Positions 43,470 through 55,578 of a DNA stretch of 64,000 nt are shown here, piece after piece. Every line of letters begins with the position of its first letter. The first letter of the stretch is position 1. Under the pieces are notes generated by a model. That model ran no database searches. It worked only from the letters and a program-made list of their open reading frames with translations, and was not told the origin of the DNA. The stretch is from Stenocarpella maydis (lineage: Eukaryota > Ascomycota > Sordariomycetes > Diaporthales > Diaporthaceae), in NCBI GenBank assembly GCA_002270565.1, contig NQMI01000005.1, positions 310,001 to 374,000 on the forward strand. The letters are read 5' to 3'. A program made the position numbers and the translations under genes.

Positions 43470-46366
43470 GAGGACGGCGGGCGACAACTAGTGCGGGGTG
43501 TGGCGATGGTGTTGTGATGGCATGAGGCGATCACCGAGTTGAGAGTTGTGAAAGTGGAAAGTGAAAGAATGGGAAGCGAGCCGAGAAATTTGGGCAAGGG
43601 TGGGATGGGAAATGGGACTTGCATGGCATGGCATACGCAGCCCCTCCGACCGAGGGCGCCACACACAACCGGCGGCTGTCTGGAGCGAGCCAACCGTGCC
43701 TGCTTGCTCGCTGCCTCGACTCCTGGCTGAGTGCCTAGTCCCGGGGCTTGAATTAAGCCTACCTAGCAGCCCGTGTTACAATTCACTAGGTACTCTAAAT
43801 GTCACACCTTCAGCTGCCTGTCTCGCATGTGCTGCCTGCATGTGCTCACGCTTCTCGGCAGAAGAGTCTAAGTCACATATTAGCTACATATATGACTTGT
43901 CCCAATTTGTGCCCTGGGCCCAAAGCAGGCCGATGGCTGCCTTTCGGCAACGACACGCAAATGCTGCTGCTTCGTCCAACTATGACTAACTAGTTATTGC
44001 CACCCGACATTGTCATACCACTGCTTCTATTGGACATGGTTAATAGGCACTATTTGCTGTGGGACTCGTACCAGAAACGGGGCCGAGGGGAGAATTACAG
44101 TCAGATAGATGCGGTCAGAAATGGGGACTGTTACTTCACCAAGTACGCAGGATTCCTACTCTGACAGCTGAAACGGACCGAGTGGGTGAGCTGCGGGCGA
44201 GCAACCGGGTGGGCGGGCAAAAGTCATCCTTTGACTGAGAGTGCGACATGCTGCTGATGGAGTAACCTTACTTAGGCGCACACGCGTGCTGCTGGGTTTT
44301 ATATTTGACCAAGATAAGCAAAGCCTCCGCAAAAGCCTCTGCAGAGCGGAGACCAGTCTGGACGGGCGGTTGCTTCCACGACTAGGACGGCACCGACTGC
44401 CTTGCTAAGCACAAAAGAGCCGGAGATTTCCTGCTGGTGCTACAGTACGATACGTGGGCCGTATTCAACCTTGTTTGCGCAACACGTGTTTCATCTCGCA
44501 TCAATTGATCAACCGTCGGCCGTGGGGTCAAAGACGGGCAGCTGGTCGGAGCCCCTTTTTAATACTCTCACAACGTATCGCCTTCATGCGCTCCGGATCA
44601 AGGCTTTCCCTTCTTGTCATGTCAAGTTTCAAGACACATAACGTGCTGCCGACTCATTAATCGTACCCAGTCAAACTAGTGTTGCTGATCGACTCAAGTC
44701 AGGCCACTCGGGAACATCGGGTTGCACATAACGATAACACTTGTGAACTGGACACGACGAGAGAAGCCGCGCTTTATCACGTATATCCTTCTGACGAGTT
44801 CCGACCCAAGCAATTATGCTTCAAAAGTATGTTTATCTTATCTCGCGTGGGAAAACTCCAAAGTTGTGGCAGCAATACATGTGTTATCGGTCAGCCAGAT
44901 GTGTCGCAGCCAAGTCGGCACGGGCTCCTCACGGCACTCGGCTCGTGATGGGGTGAATTGCCCAGGACATGCCCAGTTGACGCAATCGACATCGGACCAA
45001 CCGAATGTGCCACGTTACCAAAACTCCTACAAGCCTGGCGGTTTATCGATCGCTAGTCCGGATCTAGATCCCAAGATTACACACTAGGGTTCGAAGGAAG
45101 ACAACAGCGGATACCCATTCAGACACAAAGAAGTCTTGGCAGGATTCCCAACTACGAATCCATCCTTGGTGCAATTGTCACGCTTACCGCTGATAAGCTG
45201 CTTCCTTGCCCGGGGTATTCGCTCCATTCGCAGCGTACCGAGCCCGGAAATGCGAGGGCTGGAAAACCTGAACACGGGACCATATTGAGGACATACCACG
45301 GCTTGCCTGCTGTCTGAAGTAATAACTAAGTGACTTGAATGGGAGATGCAACACAAAACAAAGCATTTGTAGCCTGGAGAGGGGGCTTAAGAAAAGAATA
45401 ACTGCCATGTACGAGTAGTTGGCTTGCCGTATTCATTTGGACAAAGTTTGGATGGATTTACCAAAGGCGGCCCAACGATCTTGCTACCTTCACCGAGTTG
45501 AGCGATGACCAAAGTAGATCATTCTGATGCTGAGTATCGCGGAAGCGCCCGGGATGAGCACTTTATCCAAGTGATGACCACAGCGGGTCTGATGGTGCCA
45601 AAGAAACTACCAGTTTTTTCGTCTCTTCCAAATTGAAATATCAGTGCCTTGGACAATGGTCCGTCTTGGGTATCTGATAGACGGCCCACAATTCCGCAAG
45701 ATTAATTGGTTGTGCGTTTTCTTCAGAATATCAACGATGAGTCTTGAGCTAACTAGAGCCCTCATCACTCTATGACAATAAAACTATGATTAACAGATGT
45801 CCCATGGAGGCATGCTCATATCGCGGTGGCTCCGAAGCTCCGAAATCAATGTTGCATGGTTGCCCCACACCGAACCATGCCTCTCACAACACGAGATGTC
45901 GTGGGTCTCGGAACGGCTGGGAACGAGGCAGCCGATTGAGTGTCCAGGCAGCTGCCGAATGACGCGGAGATGGGCAATTCTATCCTAGTCCAGGTCATCG
46001 GGCTCCGGGGCACTCTCCTGATCCCTTCACTGAGCGAACTAACCTCCGGGGATCCCGAAAGTGTTCGGGATGAGCAACTCAAACTGATCATTCATGCCGA
46101 GTACATTTATGCGGCAGACTGCACGTCGGTCGCCTTTTCAATATGCCCCCAACCTTGAAATAAATAATCAATACACTGTGACGGTCAAGGATGACAACGC
46201 ATGAGATTTGTAAAGGTAAGTGGCGTTTCGAACCTCGGAAAATGGATCGCATCAGACCATGGCTCAAGAAAGACCGCAAAGCTGGTGTCCGTCATCCCTA
46301 AAAGTATTCGCCCGTCACTTTGCTACTGACACAAATCTAGTAGCTGCTTGCTTACTTAGACCGGCC
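43470..46366. other. gene-poor stretch, about 2.9 kb
   Basis: This includes the promoter of the Clr5 gene. A frame around 45860-46155 (+) looks weakly coding (GLRGTLLIPSLSELTSG), but it is interrupted by TGA and I cannot assign it. I see no other feature. Confidence 0.45.
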
Positions 46367-47038
46367 GGCCAAAAGACCAGAATTGCAAGTCGAAGGACTT
46401 GAACTCCTAGCAATAATAAGCACCCACGGCACGTACCGTGACAGCTACGCAGTATTTTTAGGATTAGATTAAGTTAAGTAGTTTTGTATCAACTTATATA
46501 AATAAGAATATAAGATACGAAATATGAAACTTAAATTTCTTAATTAAAAATATATAATGTGGTTTATTCAATACTGTAAAGTATTAGTTAGTAGAATACT
46601 ATTAGGAACTATTATATATAATGAGACAACTCTATATATTGCTTGTAAATTCCAACTACTGGTTGAAAATTCTAGTCTTTTAGTCTATTTAGCTCTTAGA
46701 TCAATTATAATATATTATGAAGCAGTATATATTATATATCGCAAGTGATTAATGTTAATTAGTAGTAAATCTAATTAATTCTCTTACTCTAGATAGGTAT
46801 TAGGGTTATTTAAAGCTGTTAAATTTAATAAATTTATTTTATAAATGAATGTATTTTAGTAACTAATAAACTTTACTAAATATCATAGAGATATAATTCC
46901 TTTTATAATACTATAAATTATTATTCTCTCAAATATATAACTTTATTAAAAGATAATATCTGGAATATTATAATAGTGCTACTCTATATAATGCTGGGAA
47001 TAACCAATATGTAGATTGGTTATTATGGTCTTTTGGCC
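46367..47038. repeat. AT-rich block bounded by 13-bp inverted repeats
   Basis: GGCCAAAAGACCA at 46367-46379 is matched by its inverse TGGTCTTTTGGCC at 47026-47038, and the next bases are also partly complementary. Most of the 672 bp between them is extremely AT-rich, with no coding potential. This could be a small RIP-mutated DNA element, but I see no clear target-site duplication. Confidence 0.4.
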
Positions 47039-47689
47039 TATTCGGCTAGTAACTGACTAACGTTCTATTGTTACCAGCAGTGGTGCAGAATATGCTGGTG
47101 GGAATAGCCAACTATGCCAAAGGACCTATCGCAAAGGCTTCCCAGGAGCCTCGTGCCCTTTGATATATATAATTGTACCCCCTACTTGCTGCAACAAGCA
47201 GTGCAATAGAACCAGACAAATATCTTCCAACTCTATGAGTATAGTTGAGTGACACAGCTTTTACCACCTTTGACATGAATTTAATAAGCAAGATGCTACT
47301 GCGCAAGGCCTGGCTCAGAAATCGTTATACGAAGTTAGTCGGAATGAAGTCCGCAACAAAGAGAGCAAGAAGTGGCCGAGTTCACACAACGAGGGAGTCC
47401 CTCGTAGTGTGACCTCGTGACCCGCCATGCGAAGCAGTCACCCCACAACCTCAAGAGAGCCAAATGGGCAGATCAAATCAATAAGGCTACCAAGCTATCT
47501 ATGGCACGGCCAGACTGTCGCCTCTGCTTCTGCTTCTCTTCTGCCGTTTCGCAGTCTCCCCATGAAAGGCCATCCCCGGGCTGTAATTCACCGCCTTGCC
47601 ACTTATTCCACAAACGCCCTAGCAACAACGAGAAAAAAAAATATCTCGACATCAAGCAACTCCTTCATGCAAGGAGCTGTTACGACCGC
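47039..47689. other. 3' flank of spt5, about 650 bp
   Basis: The AT-rich block gives way to normal composition. No gene is supported. Confidence 0.4.
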
Positions 47690-50600
47690 TCAATCATCGT
47701 CCGTGTACCTTGGCCCGCTCGCTGCCGGCGTCTCCGCGCTACCGTAAGCCACAGGCGTAGGCGCGCTGTAGTACCCTCCGCTGGCGCCAGGCGTCGGCGC
47801 CCCGGCCGCGGGGGTCGGCGCGGAGTCGGCTCCCCAGCCACCCGTCCAGGCTGCAGGGGTCGGGGCATTCAGCGCACCCGGCGTGGGCGCATTGAACGCG
47901 CCGGGAGTGGGAGCGTTGAGGGCCGCGCCGGGGGTCGGGGCACCCAGGCCACCAGGGGTTGGCGCGTCATATGCTGACGGCGTGGGCCCCCAGGCATCGT
48001 TGCTGGCGCCTGGCGTCGGCGCCGAGATGCCGTAGGCTGGAGTCTTGGACCCTGCACCCCACGCGGAATCACCACCGCCGCCGGCGTAGGCTGGTGTCTT
48101 GGAGCCGAGAGAGAAGCCATCGTGCGCAGGCGTCTTCGCACCGGATTGCCAGGCCGGCGTGCGCGAGCCGGAACCATAGGCGGTGCGGCTTCCATCGTAG
48201 GGATTCACCGTGCGCGAGCCGTCGCCCCATGCCGGTGTCCGTGAGCCAGCAGCTGGGCCTTGGCTCCATGCTGGAGTGCGTGCAGTGGCTGGTTATAAGT
48301 GTTAGCCGAGGGGTGCAGACAGTCGATAACATGACAATTCAACTGACCTCTTGATGAAGCACCCCATGCAGGGGTTCGCTCCGAGCCTGAGGACACCTGA
48401 GGTGTGCGGCTGCCGAAGCCTAAGTCGACGCCTCCACCACGCCCACCTCCAAAACCACCTCGGCCGCCAAAGCCACCGCCTCTGCCGTTGATGTCTATGG
48501 TCCGGCCAGTGACCTTGTCTTTGAAAACGAGGTCGACCTTCGGTACAGTCACAATTTTGCCCTTGGTGTGCAGCTCGACCCGAGCGTGAGTGTCCGTGGT
48601 GTCCTTAACGATGCCCAGCAGACCCTTCCAACCTCCCTTCTTGATCGTGACGGTCTGTCCGATTGAGCGATCGCGTCCGAATGACTGCTTGGGAGGCGCT
48701 TGCATGCCGCCGTTGCCGCTAGGATCGCGCTTCGCCGCAGGATTCATTTGTGAAAGATCCGGGCCGCCGGCTATCCTGCCGCCCTTTGCCGCAACCGTCA
48801 TTAGGCTGCTGGATCGTGTGACGTAAACACCAGCATTTTCGCTCGAGTCGTTGTTGTGAAGGAAGACATAGGACCGATGAATGTGGATGATCTTTCCCTG
48901 GCGCTGTTGGCCGCCGTACTCCTTGACAACGTCGTCGAGTCGAATCTCCGAGCCGTTCCGGTCAGCGGCGATAGTGTGTTTCCGCTTAGGGATCTTGTTG
49001 GCGATCTGAGAGGGCATGACCTGTCTCGTGCTGCCATTCTGGTCGAGAACAACAAGGCTCTCTCGGTCCACCTTGACGATGCACCCGACGGTCGTCACAT
49101 CCAGCTGCACCAGATCAAGCAAGGCATACTGTCCCAGAGACCCTTGTCCGCTAATATCACTGGCCTCCCTCAGGTCCTTGCTGAAGACCGTGATCTCAGT
49201 GTTATTCTGGTCGGTCAAAAAGGTGACGCGGTCGTCGGAAATCTTCACAACCATACCGACCTCACCCTCATAGCGACTGAGACTCGTGACCTTGACGTGG
49301 TCACCAAGCTTGAATCGCTTGCGCAGCGAGGATGTAGGGACGTCAATGGTTTGGCCGTTTAGGTCACCCTCAGTAGCCGTGATGGTTACGATGTCGCCGA
49401 CAACATTTGTGGCTTTGCCAATGACACCCTTTTGTTCGCCCTTGAACACCTCGACAACATCGCCAGGTAGGTAAGCCACGTTTGCGCTGCTGTCTTTTAG
49501 GCTGACCGCAAGTGCCTTAAGGTCGAGATTCTCAGCGCCGTCCTTCTCATCTGAACTAGCAAACTTGGTAACCTCTTCAAGGGTCGGGTTGACGTTTGTC
49601 GTGATGAGGTGTTGGATCTTGATGTGCTTATGGAGGAAGCCCTTGGAGTACTCTTCGTTCTTGAATGTGAACGTGTTTGCCATCGTGCTCATGGTCAGGC
49701 CGGCCGGGTTGCGCTTCCTGGCCTCCACCTCGCTGAAAAGCCTCTGAGGCGGTCGGGGTTTGGCGAAGAAGCCAGGTCGCTTCCTTTTTCCGTCCTTGTC
49801 TAGACCGCTGGCCTTTTCTGCGGCAAGCCTGTCATCGCGGTTGCTGTAGTCAACTCGGGGGATGATCTTGAGGACAGCATCAAGGCCGGTGTCGGTGATA
49901 TCGAGCACCTGTGCCAGGTCGCCCTCATACAGCTTAGGCCGCTTGATACGGACCCAGGTACCTGGCGTCAGCTTAGGGGGTGGCTGTACCCGCAGCAGGT
50001 CCGGCATGTCCTTGATCTCGATCAGGAACATCCTGGTGTGTGGGTAGACGTTCATGATATCTGTGAGAGCTTTCTGGACGTCGATGGAGCTGTGGCCTTC
50101 GACGTAGACGTAGCCCTTCATGACCGAGTTCGGGCCGCCTCGCTCGAAGGCCGAGGTGATGGCAAGTTCGTGGTCGGTGCCGATGCTCTCCTCGTATTTC
50201 TTCATGATGGCCATGACCACCTCAGCCTCCTTGCCTTCCTTGCACTTGACCCCCCAGATGGAGGGGTCATGAACGCTAGGCAGCAGCAGCCGCTTGGGAA
50301 CGACGGCAGAGTCGGTGAGGGCGCCCCGGCCAGAGTATGCGTTCTTCTTGCCATATTTTATCCTGTATTGCTCGGCCATCTCTTCAGCGCCGACGTCGTC
50401 CTCCAACTGCTTCCGCCGGTCGAGCTCGCGGTGGTATCGCTCGTCGTCGACGTCGCCGGGTTCGAGCAGATCGTCAGGATGCGACTGATCAATGAAGTTC
50501 CCTATCTCTGCTTGCTCATCCTCATCCTCGATCTCGTCCTCGTCGTCATCGACTTCGGCTTCCATGTCAAAGAGAGCGGCCCTCGCATCCTTTCTCTTCC

Positions 50601-51085
50601 TGCGCTTGCGGCGGTGTGACTTGAAGGCGGTCAGCAATGAAATTCATCCTAGCCAGCAGAGATAAAACAGTGCGGCGACCGATCAGGGCCCCGAAGTTTT
50701 AGTCAGGGGTGCCGGAGGAAAGAGGCCAGAGTGTCAGGCGGCAGGTGGCAGGTGGCAGACATACAGGCATTTCCTCATCCTCATCGTCTTCCTCTTCATC
50801 CTCATCCTCGTCCTCGTCCTCCTCGTCGTCCTCATCGTCATCGCGAGGGGCCTTCCTAGGGGCACGGTCGTCTTCATGCTCGTCACTGTCGTCGCGGCCC
50901 TGGATGGAGCGCGAGTCTCCATTCGCATCGCCGTCGGCATCGTTGTCATCGCGGCTCTGGCTGCTTCGACGGGCACCGTTCCTGGACTCGACAGGCGACG
51001 TGGGCGGTTGCTCGTCGTCGGACAGGTCAGCAGGCGCTGGGTTGAAGTTGCCACCATCCGAGTCGGAGTCGTCGTATGAGGCCAT
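47690..51085 (-). CDS. spt5: transcription elongation factor Spt5
   Basis: Three exons are modelled: 51085-50765, 50619-48348 and 48288-47690 (3192 nt, 1063 aa). The N-terminal 150 residues are a highly acidic Asp/Glu region, and HRRKRRKRK marks the start of the Spt5 N-terminal domain. The NGN domain is recognisable at [21 protein letters not shown], with [19 protein letters not shown]. It is followed by KOW domains such as [40 protein letters not shown] and [20 protein letters not shown]. The tail is a C-terminal repeat region of SRTPAW, SKTPAY and many APTPG-type units, the targets of CDK9/Bur1 kinases in relatives. Spt5 pairs with Spt4 on RNA polymerase II and I in the nucleus and is essential. 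Intron 1 (145 nt) uses an AAG acceptor. Confidence 0.95.
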
Positions 51086-52040
51086 TGTTGATACGGATTT
51101 TGGTGGCCGTCGAGAGTGGTGATGGGAGCCCTGTAGGAGAGGGCGTGTTGTCGGGAAGGAAAAAAGCGAAAGTCAAAGTGCGAAGGAGAGCTGGAGTTGG
51201 GAAAGAAATAAAAGAAAATCGATGGGGAGGCTCAAGACGTATGGCTGCTGTTGACGGGATGCAACAGCAAGCAGCTCCGACCCACTGGCAGGCATTTGAA
51301 TGTTCTCTCAGAGGTTGAGGGGCGAGCAGGGATGGGACAACAGGACTACGAGTTGACGCTAGTGCTAGCATGACTGGCCGGGCTAGCACGGCCCATAGTA
51401 AGCAGGTCCATCTGGCAGTCTGAACGAAGCTAACAACATTCAAGTACCTAGGTATTATACATATGTGTGAATCAGGATAAGAGACTAATTAGCTGCAAAA
51501 AGTTCTCTATTTAGATAAAATTTATCAACAGGAAAGGAAGCCGTCGGGAGTAATAAGCATTGTGTTTGTCTACAAACTCAAGGATGGGACATTTGGTATT
51601 GGTCCCAATCTATAAACCTGGCCAGCGCAAGACTTGAAAATCGATTTTACCTGGTATATCGCTTGCCAAGCCAGTAACTGTTAGCCACCCTCCGACAAAC
51701 AGATTAACAATGCCATCAGGCCCGCTATTTAACTCATTAATCCATGCTTGTCGACCATGTTAAATACATCAGGAACGCCGTGCTCTGCCATGCAAGTCAG
51801 GGTGTGCGGTGAGGTGGCCGGACCAGGCAGGCCGTCCATGGTAGTTATAGATGAATGCGTAAGGTATCAACCAGCTGGTCACCCAGATTCTAATGTGCAC
51901 GGGGGAGCAATGGCTTTTGTGCTGCTCCTCTCTGTCTTGTCTTCCTCTTTCAGATTCCTGGGATGATGCAGACCACTGTTCTAACGAAGCCTCCTGCCGT
52001 CGCCACATGCTCTGTACTCACACACACCAGCAGCCAAATC
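51086..52040. other. intergenic, about 950 bp
   Basis: This is the spt5 promoter and the 3' flank of the WD40 gene. No RNA, repeat or extra gene is seen. Confidence 0.45.
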
Positions 52041-55012
52041 TTACATCCTAACGCCCCAGATACCCCTGCCTGCACTGACCCCAAGCCACTCGCCGACCTC
52101 GTCGCCCGGTATACGTGGCACCCACCCAAGATTGCCCACCTCATAGTCACACTGCCAACTTGCAGCTGGGCTTCGAATACTGTCAGTCTGGGGCGCACCG
52201 TTGGTTTGCTGCTGGCTCATCAGATCCCATAGGAGCACTTGACAGTCGTCACCTCCTGACGCGAGCTGGCCCCTCCGCGACGGTGACCAGTCCATACAGT
52301 TGAGGGCGCCTCCGTGGCCACGCAGCTCAAGCAGTGCCTGGCCCGGTTGCCGGGTATCCAGGATGCGGATCACGTTGGAGTCCTGCGCAAATGTCGCGAG
52401 CAACTGGGTGTCATGCGGGGACGTGGCGATTCGCAAAAGAGGAGGTGGGTTTGACATTGTTTGTTGGGCAAGCGTGGGGCTCATCTTGCCCCCATTTGCG
52501 TCTACTATAGACATTGTTAGCGAGGAAGTGGAGACCCGATTTTTTTAACAAAAAAAAAGCCAAGGAAAAGAAACTGAAGCAGGGAGCGAGATCAACAGGT
52601 CTCATCACCTACCTCTGTCCTCTTTGCCGGTAGGCTCGTAGATGATGGTGCTGTGCTCTAGGCTCCTCAGGTCGAACATGCGTACGCTACCGTCCTGGCC
52701 ACAACTGACAAAGACGTCGACACTGTTCGCGCAAAACCGGACGTCGTACACTTCTTTATCGTGCGCGATCAGTTGGGTCTTGGCCGTCAAGGATGGTATG
52801 TCCCATATTGTACATGTAGTGTCGATACTGGATGTGATGATAAGACTGGGAGAGACGGTGTTCCAGTCGAGGGAGGTAAGCGGCGCAGTGTGGTCGGGAG
52901 TCTTCGAGTTGGACAATAGGGCGAGAGGTGTGAGCTTTGTGGCAGCGACTTCCCGGCTGCGGCCCGTGATCGAGTTGCCGGGGTTCGAAGGGGTATCGGA
53001 GGGCAAGGACCACAGCCTTAAGTGGTCTCCTGACGTGGCAAGGAGGTCCGTCGACTGTTTCTGCGAGGATGGGGGCTCCCACAGGAGGCGGGTGACGGGG
53101 TAGGAGTGTGTAGCCTCGGCTACCCTGGTAAAGTCCATGGTCCACTTGGAGCCGCCATGGGTGTTGTAGACATCAGAAGGAGTTGGAGCGATTTGGGTAT
53201 CAAGAATTTGAATCTGCCAAGCACTCAGTTAGCGACAGGTCCAGAGGGGGGGGGGGGGCAACATGGACTAACAAAATTATGACCGTCCTCGAGGTAGCTT
53301 CCGATGGCCACCTTGCCGGCGCCATTGCCCTGAGGCGCCCATTTACACCAGTCAAACGCGTATGTTGCCCAGGGTGCCATGTAGTTGCTTGTCCCCGGTG
53401 GTGTGTGCTGCATGGAGAAGTCACCACCGCCAGGCATGCCGTCGGACAAGGTCGAGTCGGCTCGTGGTCTGATGTCAGCCAGGCCGAGCGGGGTGTGCGA
53501 CATGTTTCGCTGCGACCCTGGCGCATTGTAGCCTCGTTCGGTCGGGGACATGAATTGCGACGAGGCGGCAGTCGATCCTCCTGGCGTTGTTGGGGTGTAG
53601 GGAGAATAGTTAGGATTCGGGCCGTCATAGCCTCCCGTGGCAGGGCTTGACCGGGAGTAGTTATGGGCGAGGTTCAAAGAGGGCTTGGAGGGTGTCTGAT
53701 AGTCCTGCGGCTGCTGTGGCGGCTGCTGCTGCGACGGCGGAGGCATGGAGTTCTGCATGGTGGGCAAGGTAGGGGCAGTGTTGGGGCTGACCGCTTGGGG
53801 CCGACCGATGGGACCGCCTGGCTGTAGCACGCTGGGGACGGCAGGTGTGCCCTGGTACGAAGGTGGGTTGCTTGGTGCTTGGTCCAGCTTGATCTGGGGA
53901 CCCGCGCTTAAGGTGGAGTATTCTCGTGGAGATAGTTGGCCGTGCTGATATTGACTGGGGCCCGGGCCTGACATGTGATGTTGGTCTTCGTATCCACCTG
54001 TACGGCGGTTTGAGGCAGCGTATTGCTGCTGCTGGTGCTGCTGTTGTTGCTGATGTTGTTGCTGCTGGCTCATTGCGGTCTTGCTAGTCACGGAGGGGGC
54101 AGAGGACGCTGGGGCGGCGGAGGCGGGCGCGGAGGACGTATCGGGAGTAGGGTTTAGGTGAGGTATAGAAGAAGCAAAGTCGTCGCTGGACGTTGGTATA
54201 GAGGGAAGGCCGAACATTGATTGACGGCTAGGGCTAGGACGCGATACTGGGCATGAATTGGATGCCGGTGGGGTGCTCAGCGCCGGGGCGAGAGGATGGG
54301 CAGGCGCCAAAGCGCGAGAATTGTGTGGGAGCGGTTTGCGAGGTGGGAGATGTTGGCCAGCGCGGGCATACAAGAGGGCTGTGTTCGGAGACTGCGTCGG
54401 CGGCGCGGTGGAAGTGTAGAATGCGGCTAGGCTGTCGCTGTCAAGAGGGCAATGACTGGCAGGATAAGAGGTCGTCGAGGCCGACGGTGATGCTGCGGCT
54501 GCTGAGACAGCCCTCTGCTTTGAGCCGAGACCGTGACCGCAAGCGTGACCTTTGCCGATGCCAGTGCCAGTGCCGGGAAGACCAGCGGCAGAGGATTGGG
54601 GGGGTTGCGGCAGATGCGAAGAGGCGTGGGCGGTTGGCGAGGGTGGATGTGGTGGTTGAGATGGAGGATGAGGTTGTAAGGCAGGGCGGGTACGAGCTGG
54701 GAGATGGTGTGAATAATGCCCAATGGCGTTGCTGCCAAATCTCAACGAGGGAGAGGTCGGGCCACCGCTGCTGCTGCTAGGACGCTGTGCAGGGGCGGCT
54801 GGTGGTGCTACATCTGTAGCTTGTTTAGCTGTAGCTGTTGCAGGTATGATGGACGACGCCTGAGGGGCAGCAATGGCCCCAAGCGCCTGGCTGGCCTGGC
54901 CCAGCATTTCCGAGATGGCTTTGTTGCTGCTGCTGCTCTGTTGACGCGCATGGCCCGGCCCACCCCCTCCACTAATAGGGCCGCGATAGGAATCCCCAGC
55001 AGCGAACGACAT
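52041..55012 (-). CDS. WD40 repeat protein, TTG1/HAN11 (DCAF7)-like, with long Gln/Pro-rich N-terminus
   Basis: Three exons are modelled: 55012-53273, 53213-52613 and 52504-52041 (2805 nt, 934 aa). The C-terminal 400 residues or so form the WD40 propeller: PWATYAFDWCKW, KVAIGSYLEDGHNF then IQILDTQIAPTP, SLDWNTVSPSLIITSSIDTTCTIWDI, VSCGQDGSVRMFDLRSLEHS, GGDDCQVLLWDL, and the terminal WLGVSAGRGIWGV. This pattern is that of the AN11/TTG1/HAN11 (DCAF7) family, scaffold proteins that hold kinases and transcription factors together. The first 500 residues are a low-complexity extension with poly-Gln (about 330-350) and many Ser/Pro runs. An earlier ATG at 55051 is possible. The gene is head to head with the PPAT gene. 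Confidence 0.88.
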
Positions 55013-55578
55013 GGGTGCAGTGGCGGTGGTGGTGGTTATACCTGCATGCATAGGCAAAGGTGCACAGGCAGGCAGGCAGTTATCTGTCTGTTGGACATGA
55101 GGAAATGATAAGATGAGACCACATGACCGTCCGTCCAGACCGGCCTTGGTTCGTCGACTGTCTTCTATGTGTCTTGCCAAAAGTTCAAATGTCCCAAGCT
55201 CTTGGGTGGGTGGGGTGTTCTGATAGGGAAGTACGTATCCTGGACGTGATATTGCACTGGAAAATATGTACCTTTCCAACTCAAATCAGCCTGTCTCCCC
55301 CCTCCCCCCCCCACACATTGACAGAAGCACTTGAGTCCAATGTTCTTGGGGCTTGACTGACTGACACTGACCGACAACGTCACCTTTTCGAATCGCATCA
55401 TCAATACGGGCCGTACCACATTCACCATTGTCTTCACTGCCAAACAAGACGAGACACCGTTACTGACACAGAAACACAAACATATTCAATCCTCCTGTGC
55501 CCTGTCCTGTCCTGTCCTGTACTGATCTGATCTCATCTCCCCGTGTGCCCTTCCTTGTCCCGACAGTCAGCTCACAGA
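55013..55578. promoter_or_regulatory. shared divergent promoter region with CCTGT repeat
   Basis: These 566 bp separate the start codons of the WD40 gene (-) and the PPAT gene (+). They are pyrimidine-rich towards the PPAT side and carry about four CCTGT units (around 55497-55520). Both promoters must lie here, but I cannot place individual factor sites. Confidence 0.5.

Noticed and set aside
45860..46155. Weakly coding plus-strand frame in the gene-poor stretch
   Set aside because: It is interrupted by TGA and matches no family I know.
46380..46425. Second tRNA-like T-arm (minus strand)
   Set aside because: The stem pairs poorly and no 5' half exists. It is kept only as a remark on the AT-rich block.
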